Of a DNA stretch of 64,000 bases, positions 57,808 to 64,000 are shown one piece after another. Source of the stretch: an uncultured Gammaproteobacteria bacterium (lineage in GTDB: Bacteria; Pseudomonadota; Gammaproteobacteria; Steroidobacterales; XN24). Position numbers and translations under genes: made by a program. The notes beneath the pieces were generated by a model, which made no database searches, was not told the DNA's origin, and was given only the letters and a program-made list of their open reading frames with translations. The stretch's first letter is position 1. Every line of letters begins with the position of its first letter. The DNA lies in assembly GCA_937924335.1 (NCBI GenBank), contig CALDWW010000014.1, forward strand, positions 50,734-114,733. The letters run 5' to 3'.

Positions 57808-59762
57808 GGCCGGAAAGATCTGAGCAGTTTCCGCATGCGATCGAGTTCTGCCTCAGAGCGTGTTGGCCCGTAACGCAGGTGCACGTAGCTGGTGGTGATA
57901 CGACGGATCGCGCCCTCGTGAGCAGGCTTTAGTCTGACTGCGCGTTGGCAGAAGTCGACAGGCCCTTCCCACGGCTCCCTGCGCAGGCCACTTTTCTGTA
58001 GACGGTCAACGAAGCTCTTGTAAAGGCGCTGCACTTCATCCAACCGGGGCGGCCGGTAGCGCCAGGCCAGCCACGCGGCAAGACCTGTGAGCAGGGCGGC
58101 AAGGGTGCCGGCCATGGCTGCCACAAGCCAGCGCCAGTCTGGATTGCCAACGCCCAGGTTACGCAACAACGCGATCTGCTGGTCGGGCCCGTAACCCAGT
58201 ACCCACTCATTCCAGGCACTGTCGATAGCGTCCCAACTCTCGCTCAGACTTTGGAGGATCGGGACTCTCCTGAAGATCAGGCCCGGGGCAGCATCCGCTG
58301 TCGGAACGGCGTCCAGCAGGCCACGCTCTATCCTCTCCGGTGCCACGGCAGCAGTCGGATCGTGCCGCACCCAGCCTTCTCCGGGCAGCCAGATCTCCGC
58401 CCAGGCATGGGCATCGGACTGACGGACGGTCAACTGACCATTGATGGGATTGAACTGACCTCCCTGGTAGCCGGTGACAACGCGCGCCGGGATGCCGGCA
58501 GCTCGCATGAGCACAGTGAATGATGATGCGTAGTGCTCACAGAAGCCGCGGCGTGTATCGAACATGAATTCATCCACCGGGTGCCCGCCGATCAATGACG
58601 GTGGACGCAGCGTGTAGACAAATTCCTCCTGATTGAAGCGGTCCAGGACGGCGGATACCAGCTCCCTGTCAGAGGTGTACCGGCTACGGAGACGCTGCGC
58701 CATCTCGACGGTGCGCGGATTGCGACCCTCGGGAAGCTGGAGGCTCCATGACCTGACCCACTCACTGATATCGGGATCGACGACGGCATCCGGATAGGAG
58801 ACGACCTCGTAGGAGGTCAACTGCTCTACCGGACGGCGAGCTACGAGTTTGTAGTCAAAGGTCAGATAGCCCCTCACGCCCGACCAGCTGTCCGGATAAT
58901 CCAGCGCCAGCAGCCACGGCCGGTCATGGGGCTCCATCGTGATGCGGTAACGAACTGGCGTACCTCTGGGAGAAACCTGGGAGCGCCACATCGGCATACG
59001 GCTGGCCTCTCGCCAGGATGCGCCGTCAAACTGATGGAAAACAGGGCCTCGCCAGTAACGGAGTCGGGGCGGTGGGGCCTCGTTATCGAATGTCACCCGG
59101 AAGGCCACATCGTCCGAAAGACTGAGCGCGTTGATACTGCCCGGGGACATCTGGTCGTCGAGCCCGCTGCTCGCGGAGCCCGACCTCGTGGGCATTGCCC
59201 AGAACGGACCCGGTATCCTCGGGAACAAGAGGAACAGGGCCAGCATGAGCGGCGTCGCGTAGATGAGCATCCTGGAAACCAGCATGCCGGCCTCACGCGG
59301 AGGCAGTGGAGGACCTTCTCGGACGACCTGCAGCAAGGCCACCGTCGTTACGAACACCGAGAGCACCATATAGGCCAGAGTCCACATGGCCGGCTCGAAC
59401 AGCATCTGGGCCATCACCAGGAAGTAGCAGATAAACATGAGTACCTGGAAGTCCCGTCGCCGGGCGGTCTCCAGCATCTTCATGTTCATCATCACGACGA
59501 GCAGTGCACTCCCCGCCTCGATTCCATTGATGGTCCCGTAGGTCATGTACACACCGACGAACACCATGCCGGCAAGCAGCATCCTCAGCCAGCGCCAGGC
59601 TGACGGCCAGCCACGCAGCGCCGCTGCGAGTCGCCAGGCCACGCATGCGAGTGTCAGCAGACTGACCCAGACAGGCATCCTGGGAAGATGAGGTCCAACG
59701 CTCACGACGATGGCCGCCGCGCTCCACCCGAGTCGTGTTAACTGTGCACCACCGTTATCCAT
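57804..59762 (-). CDS. tgpA: TgpA-like transglutaminase (DUF3488 - transglutaminase - DUF4129)
   Basis: A 652-residue inner-membrane protein. About six N-terminal helices (residues 10-190, DUF3488) are followed by a periplasmic transglutaminase core. Its triad is visible: Cys in DTRRGFCEHYASSF, His in SDAHAWAEIWLPG and Asp in GWVRHDPTAAV. A further helix lies at about residues 545-567, and the C-terminal cytoplasmic DUF4129 segment follows. P. aeruginosa TgpA has the same layout and is important for viability. Its start overlaps the DUF58 gene end by eight bases; it is the third gene after moxR and DUF58. Confidence 0.93.
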   Translation of the reverse strand: MDNGGAQLTRLGWSAAAIVVSVGPHLPRMPVWVSLLTLACVAWRLAAALRGWPSAWRWLRMLLAGMVFVGVYMTYGTINGIEAGSALLVVMMNMKMLETARRRDFQVLMFICYFLVMAQMLFEPAMWTLAYMVLSVFVTTVALLQVVREGPPLPPREAGMLVSRMLIYATPLMLALFLLFPRIPGPFWAMPTRSGSASSGLDDQMSPGSINALSLSDDVAFRVTFDNEAPPPRLRYWRGPVFHQFDGASWREASRMPMWRSQVSPRGTPVRYRITMEPHDRPWLLALDYPDSWSGVRGYLTFDYKLVARRPVEQLTSYEVVSYPDAVVDPDISEWVRSWSLQLPEGRNPRTVEMAQRLRSRYTSDRELVSAVLDRFNQEEFVYTLRPPSLIGGHPVDEFMFDTRRGFCEHYASSFTVLMRAAGIPARVVTGYQGGQFNPINGQLTVRQSDAHAWAEIWLPGEGWVRHDPTAAVAPERIERGLLDAVPTADAAPGLIFRRVPILQSLSESWDAIDSAWNEWVLGYGPDQQIALLRNLGVGNPDWRWLVAAMAGTLAALLTGLAAWLAWRYRPPRLDEVQRLYKSFVDRLQKSGLRREPWEGPVDFCQRAVRLKPAHEGAIRRITTSYVHLRYGPTRSEAELDRMRKLLRSFRP

Positions 59763-60753
59763 CGGACCTCACATCGCCAGGAAAGTCGGCCAGTGCGGTC
59801 AGACAAAGGTGCCGATGGCGCCGCCCGATGGCCGGCGGGAACTCGGATCCGGGAACCCTCAGGCCAAAGGCATGTCCTTCCGCGTGAGCGTCGATAACCC
59901 AGCGGCACAATCTGGCCAGGCGCGCCTCCGTGTCATGGCTACTGAGAGACGACCACTCCAGCCAGTGAGTGGTCACGTCCGTCCCGGCAAACTGCTTGGT
60001 GAGAAGTTCGCCTTCCCGGGCGGCCGTTTTCCACGCGATGTGCCTCGGAGAATCGCCCGGTCTGAAAGCCCGCAGGCCGGCGAAGTCATCATCGCCCCTG
60101 CTGTCGTCCTGTGCGCCGCCGACATCGGTACTGTCGGGCGGCGGCGGTTCGCCTCTGTCTGCCGGGGCCGGGTAGACGATGCCGTCTATTTCGGGATGTA
60201 GCCAGGTCCAGCAGGTAAAGAGGCTGAACGGGAATCGCGTCGACAGCCGAATCCCCGGGATCGTCCGACGTCCCCGTTGGCGCGTCGGCAGGTCAATGCG
60301 AACGGCCGCAGATTCACCCGCGCCCAGATCAAATATCCCCGCGACATGGTTGTCACAGGCGAAGGCGAGTTCGTAACGTGAACCTGAAGAGATATTCTCG
60401 GCGTAGAGCTCGAGTTGCAGGGGCTGGCCGGCGAATGCCGGTTTGACCTTGAACCCGCGGACTCGCAAGCCTGCCAGATTCTGATGACACCAGTGCATGG
60501 CGACCAGACCGAGCCCGGCGAGCAGGAAGGTCAGGCCGAATCCCATGCTGCTGTTGTAGTTCATCGACGCCAGCATCATGGCAAACAGGACCAGGCCAAA
60601 TCCGACGCCGAGTCCGGTGGGGAGAATATAGGTCCGGCGCCTGTGGAGTATGACCGGATCGGGATCTATGCCCTGGCGGTTCCTTGCCCAGGATCGCGCG
60701 AGCCCCTGGATCCAGAGTGCGGGTCGATCGAGCTTGCGGCGGAGGCTGGGCAT
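59755..60753 (-). CDS. DUF58 domain protein
   Basis: A 332-residue protein with two N-terminal helices (about residues 45-85) and a DUF58 domain toward the C-terminus (FAGLRAFRPGDSPRHIAWKT, about 220-240), a von Willebrand-like fold. DUF58 proteins pair with MoxR ATPases and transglutaminase membrane proteins; the precise task is not settled. Its start overlaps the moxR stop by one base (TGATG). Confidence 0.92.
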   Translation of the reverse strand: MPSLRRKLDRPALWIQGLARSWARNRQGIDPDPVILHRRRTYILPTGLGVGFGLVLFAMMLASMNYNSSMGFGLTFLLAGLGLVAMHWCHQNLAGLRVRGFKVKPAFAGQPLQLELYAENISSGSRYELAFACDNHVAGIFDLGAGESAAVRIDLPTRQRGRRTIPGIRLSTRFPFSLFTCWTWLHPEIDGIVYPAPADRGEPPPPDSTDVGGAQDDSRGDDDFAGLRAFRPGDSPRHIAWKTAAREGELLTKQFAGTDVTTHWLEWSSLSSHDTEARLARLCRWVIDAHAEGHAFGLRVPGSEFPPAIGRRHRHLCLTALADFPGDVRSDG

Positions 60754-61718
60754 CAGGGGATAGGCACTGCCTCCAGGAGATCTCTGCCGAGCTGATCCGG
60801 ATCTCTGCCGGCCGCCTCTTGCCGCGGACGAAGTCGGTGGCCCACAACCGCAGGCAATACCGCCTGGATGTCTTCAGGGAGCACGGCATCCCGTTGATGG
60901 AGCAGGGCCCAGGCCTGGGCTGCGCGGAGCAGGGATATCGCCGCTCTCGGCGACAAACCGGATTCGTAGTCTGTGTGTTCGCGTGTGTGGCGGACGATGG
61001 ACTGCAGGTAGTCGAGGAGGGCCTCGGAGGCGAACACGGACTTGACCTTCTCCTGCATTTGCTGGATCAGTTCCGCTGAGACTGCCGGTTGACTCTGCGT
61101 AAGTAGCGTGCGCCGATCATCGCCTTTGAGTAGTTCTCGCTCCATGGCAGGGCCGGGATATCCAAGCTGTATCCTCATCAGGAACCGGTCAAGCTGCGAC
61201 TCGGGCAACGGGAACGTGCCTATCTGATAAGTTGGATTCTGCGTGGCCACAACAAAAAAGGGCTGGGGAAGGCGAAACGTCTCACCGTCGGCGGTGACCT
61301 GTCCTTCTTCCATGGCTTCCAGCAGAGCGCTCTGAGTCTTGGGAGTGGCCCGATTAACCTCGTCCGCAAGCACCAGGTTGGAGAAAATGGGCCCCGGATG
61401 GAATCGGAATGCACTCTGCTCCCGGTCGAAGACCGAGACGCCGGTAATGTCCGCGGGCAGCAGGTCGCTGGTGAATTGAATCCGCTGGTAGCTCAGGCCG
61501 AGAATTCTGGCCAGCGCGTGGGCCAGCGTGGTCTTGCCAACGCCCGGGATGTCCTCGATGAGCAGGTGTCCGCCCGCCATCATGCACGCCAGACACAGAC
61601 GGATCTGAACTGCTTTGCCGAGGATGATCCTGTTGAGCGAGTCCAGAGCTTCGTTCAACTTTGCATCATCTCTGACGTGCTTGATGTCCTGTCGGCTCTG
61701 TGCAACGTCGTGGTGCAT
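60753..61718 (-). CDS. MoxR family AAA+ ATPase
   Basis: A 321-residue AAA+ chaperone-like ATPase. Walker A is EDIPGVGKTTLAHAL, Walker B is LVLADEVNRATPKTQSALLE, and sensor 1 is VVATQNPTYQIGTFPLPESQLDRF. A C-terminal lid has GLSPRAAISLLRAAQAWA. It starts 6 bases after the valS stop and leads a coupled moxR-DUF58-tgpA unit, a common gammaproteobacterial trio thought to act on envelope proteins. Confidence 0.95.
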   Translation of the reverse strand: MHHDVAQSRQDIKHVRDDAKLNEALDSLNRIILGKAVQIRLCLACMMAGGHLLIEDIPGVGKTTLAHALARILGLSYQRIQFTSDLLPADITGVSVFDREQSAFRFHPGPIFSNLVLADEVNRATPKTQSALLEAMEEGQVTADGETFRLPQPFFVVATQNPTYQIGTFPLPESQLDRFLMRIQLGYPGPAMERELLKGDDRRTLLTQSQPAVSAELIQQMQEKVKSVFASEALLDYLQSIVRHTREHTDYESGLSPRAAISLLRAAQAWALLHQRDAVLPEDIQAVLPAVVGHRLRPRQEAAGRDPDQLGRDLLEAVPIP

Positions 61719-61724
61719 CGTGTT

Positions 61725-64000
61725 TCAGCTCCTTGCGAGACTGGCCATCGTAGCCATCTGCTGTTCGATCTTGGCAATCGCCCCCCGGGCATCTTCGACC
61801 CGCTGTCTTTCCCGGGTCACCACATCGTCTGGCGCATTGGCGACAAATTTATCATTCGACAGCTTACCTTCGGAGCGCCTCAGATCGACATCGAGTCTGT
61901 CACGTTTTTTGCGAAGCCTGGCAAGCTCTGCGCTAACGTCTATCAGGCCTGCCATCGGCACCATGATGGTGGCCTCGCCAAGTAATGCTGTCGCCGCTGG
62001 TGGTGGTTGGTCATCGGACTCCAGGATCGTGACGTCGCCCAGACGAGCCAGCCGGGTAAGGAAACGGCCATGACGCGCCAGCAAGTCGCGATCCTTCTCC
62101 GATGCGCCGCGTAGCAAGACCGGCAGTTCCTTGCCAGGAGGGATCTTCATCTCCCCCCGGATCTGCCTGACGCCGAGAATGAAGTCCCGTACCCAGGCCA
62201 ACTCTCCCTCCGCGGCTTCATCCTGAGGGAATTCTTCCTTCAGCGGGTAGGTCGTCGTGCTCACGGACAGGCCATCGACTTTGGCCAGTGGTGCGACTTT
62301 CTTCCAGATCTCCTCGGAGATGAACGGCATGACCGGGTGGATCAGGCGCAATAGCGCCTCGAGAATCTCGACGAGCGTGCGACGGGTGCCACGACGTTCC
62401 GCATCGGAACTGTCCTCTGACTGCAGGATCGGTTTCGACAGTTCCAGGTACCAATCGCAGAATTCGTTCCAGGTGAACTCGTAGATCGCCCGGGCTGCGA
62501 GGTCCAGCCGGTAGCAGGCGAATGAATCCATGACGGTATCTACCGTGCGGCCGAAACGCGAGCGGATCCACCTGTCGGCGAGGCTGAACTCCATCTCGCC
62601 GGCGGGTCCACAATCCTGCCCGTCTGTATTCATCACAACGTACCGGGAGGCATTCCATAATTTGTTACAGAAGTTCCTGTAGCCCTCAACCCGGCCGAGA
62701 TCAAATCGGATGTCTCTGCCGGTCGTGGCGAGCGCTGCGAAAGTGAACCGGACCGCGTCCGTTCCGAATGCAGGAATGCCGTCCGGAAATTGAGTTTCCG
62801 TCGATGTCTTGATCCGCTCCGCCAGGTGCGGTTGCATCAGTCCTGTCGTCCGCTTCCTGATCAACTCGGGAAGCTCGATCCCGTCGATCAGGTCCAGCGG
62901 GTCTAGCACATTGCCCTTGGATTTGGACATCTTCTGGCCGTCATGGTCGCGGATCAGCCCGTGTATGTAGACCTCGTGAAATGGCACGTCGTCCATGAAC
63001 TTCAGGCCCATCATGATCATTCGGGCGACCCAGAAGAAAATGATGTCGAAGCCGGTCACCAGCACGCTGGTCGGGTAGTAGCGCTCCAGTTCGGGTGTCT
63101 TGTCCGGCCACCCGAGAGTTGAGAATGGCCAGAGGGCCGACGAGAACCAGGTGTCCAGAACGTCTTCGTCCTGCTTCAGCGAGACGTTCTTCCGGTGTTT
63201 CTCGTGGGCCAGGCTCATGGCCTCGTCTGCGCTTTGCGCTACGAAAATATGTCCTTCTTCGTCGTACCAGGCTGGAATCCGATGGCCCCACCATAACTGG
63301 CGGCTGATACACCAGTCCTGGATATTGCGCATCCACTCGAAGTATGTCTTTGACCAGTTCTCCGGGACGAACCTGATGCGACCCTCTTCCACGGCGTCGA
63401 TCGCCGGCTTGGCCAGGCTTTCGACCGCGACATACCACTGGTCGGTCAGATAGGGCTCCACGACCGCGCCGCTGCGGTCGCCCCGGGGAACCATCAGCTG
63501 ATGATCTTCGATCTTGTCGAGACAGCCAAGATCATCCATAGCCTCCACGACCTGGCGTCTGGCCTCGAATCGATCCAGGCCACGGAACGCCGCCGGCGCG
63601 CTTTCATTGATCACCGCATCGATGTCGAAGATGTTGATCTTCTCCAGGCCGTGTCGTTCGCCGACTTCATAGTCATTGAAATCATGTGCCGGCGTGATCT
63701 TGACACAGCCACTGCCGAATTCAGGGTCCACGTAGTCATCGGCGATGACGGGAATTTGCCGGTCTGTCAGGGGCAGGTCCAGCATCTTGCCGACGAGATG
63801 CTGATAGCGATCGTCATCCGGATGGACAGCGACGGCCGTGTCACCCAGCATCGTTTCTGGTCGCGTCGTGGCGACGATCAGATGCCCCTGAGCATCCGCG
63901 AGCGGGTAGCGGAAGTGCCACAGATGTCCGCTTTCTTCCTGCGACAGAACTTCAAGGTCCGACAACGCAGTGTGTAGCACCGGATCCCAGTTAACCAGAC
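61725..64000 (-). CDS. valS: Valyl-tRNA synthetase, C-terminal part (cut by window end)
   Basis: The open frame runs to the last base, giving about 757 residues of a class I synthetase of about 940. The visible part begins at [16 protein letters not shown] and includes the editing domain ([43 protein letters not shown]). [19 protein letters not shown] is the second catalytic motif. The anticodon-binding domain (about WNASRYVV onward) and the C-terminal coiled-coil tRNA arm (about the last 65 residues) follow. The HIGH motif lies beyond the window. moxR follows 6 bases after the stop. Confidence 0.97.
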   Translation of the reverse strand, partial: LVNWDPVLHTALSDLEVLSQEESGHLWHFRYPLADAQGHLIVATTRPETMLGDTAVAVHPDDDRYQHLVGKMLDLPLTDRQIPVIADDYVDPEFGSGCVKITPAHDFNDYEVGERHGLEKINIFDIDAVINESAPAAFRGLDRFEARRQVVEAMDDLGCLDKIEDHQLMVPRGDRSGAVVEPYLTDQWYVAVESLAKPAIDAVEEGRIRFVPENWSKTYFEWMRNIQDWCISRQLWWGHRIPAWYDEEGHIFVAQSADEAMSLAHEKHRKNVSLKQDEDVLDTWFSSALWPFSTLGWPDKTPELERYYPTSVLVTGFDIIFFWVARMIMMGLKFMDDVPFHEVYIHGLIRDHDGQKMSKSKGNVLDPLDLIDGIELPELIRKRTTGLMQPHLAERIKTSTETQFPDGIPAFGTDAVRFTFAALATTGRDIRFDLGRVEGYRNFCNKLWNASRYVVMNTDGQDCGPAGEMEFSLADRWIRSRFGRTVDTVMDSFACYRLDLAARAIYEFTWNEFCDWYLELSKPILQSEDSSDAERRGTRRTLVEILEALLRLIHPVMPFISEEIWKKVAPLAKVDGLSVSTTTYPLKEEFPQDEAAEGELAWVRDFILGVRQIRGEMKIPPGKELPVLLRGASEKDRDLLARHGRFLTRLARLGDVTILESDDQPPPAATALLGEATIMVPMAGLIDVSAELARLRKKRDRLDVDLRRSEGKLSNDKFVANAPDDVVTRERQRVEDARGAIAKIEQQMATMASLARS

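Noticed and set aside
1..64000. CRISPR arrays, tRNA or rRNA genes, insertion sequences, prophage
   Set aside because: No regularly spaced repeats, cloverleaf-like intergenic segments, transposase motifs or phage genes were found when reading the gaps; almost all sequence is accounted for by housekeeping-type genes.

Overview
The window is ordinary, gene-dense chromosome of a high-GC gammaproteobacterium. The lineage markers are rnfABCDGE-nth, RNase T, E. coli-type PyrC and FadE, hda, PrfC, the wrbA/DUF2069 pair and a pyruvate dehydrogenase whose E3 carries its own lipoyl domain. I cannot place it more finely; a lineage around Chromatiales or Xanthomonadales would fit. I saw no rRNA, tRNA, CRISPR array, insertion sequence or prophage. 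Genes are tightly packed, with many ATGA, GTGA or TGATG stop/start overlaps.

Regions. 0-7 kb: a small membrane protein and an unrecognised secreted protein, divergent from a voltage-gated K+ channel with a zinc-ribbon tail; then a sterol-desaturase-like enzyme, a lipoprotein and a GAF-PAS-PAS-GGDEF-EAL protein. 7-15.5 kb: fadE, nadC, sodB, small redox and envelope genes (DUF1289, BON lipoprotein, grxD), and the coupled M17 peptidase-pyrC-rnt unit. 15.6-21.7 kb: aceE-aceF-lpd. 21.7-28.2 kb: the accessory stretch, all on the minus strand: a glycosyltransferase, a membrane-anchored FMN/3Fe-4S glutamate-synthase-like protein, DoxX, DUF2063, an MNIO (DUF692) oxidase and a DUF4397 lipoprotein. 28.3-41.3 kb: a long minus-strand run of HEAT-repeat Ser/Thr kinase, two PilT-type ATPases, metG, rnfABCDGE, nth and DUF1841. 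41.5-49.9 kb: mrp-dcd, purMN, DUF2066-CDP-alcohol transferase-hda, arsC-wrbA-DUF2069, acylphosphatase and a lytic transglycosylase. 49.9-57.8 kb: proS, a ketol-acid-reductoisomerase-like protein with lost catalytic residues beside pssA, type-4 UDG, rimI, prfC and an MFS transporter. 57.8-64 kb: valS (cut by the window end), moxR, DUF58 and tgpA.

The most unusual items are: (1) the MNIO-DUF2063-DoxX operon with no visible precursor peptide; (2) the HEAT-repeat Hanks kinase abutting two PilT ATPases; (3) the KARI paralogue lacking the family's catalytic Lys and one metal-binding Glu; (4) pssA, whose conserved N-terminus has no standard start codon in frame. Two inverted repeats in the fadE and DUF4397 promoter regions look like operators. 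All family assignments come from reading motifs by eye, without database searches.
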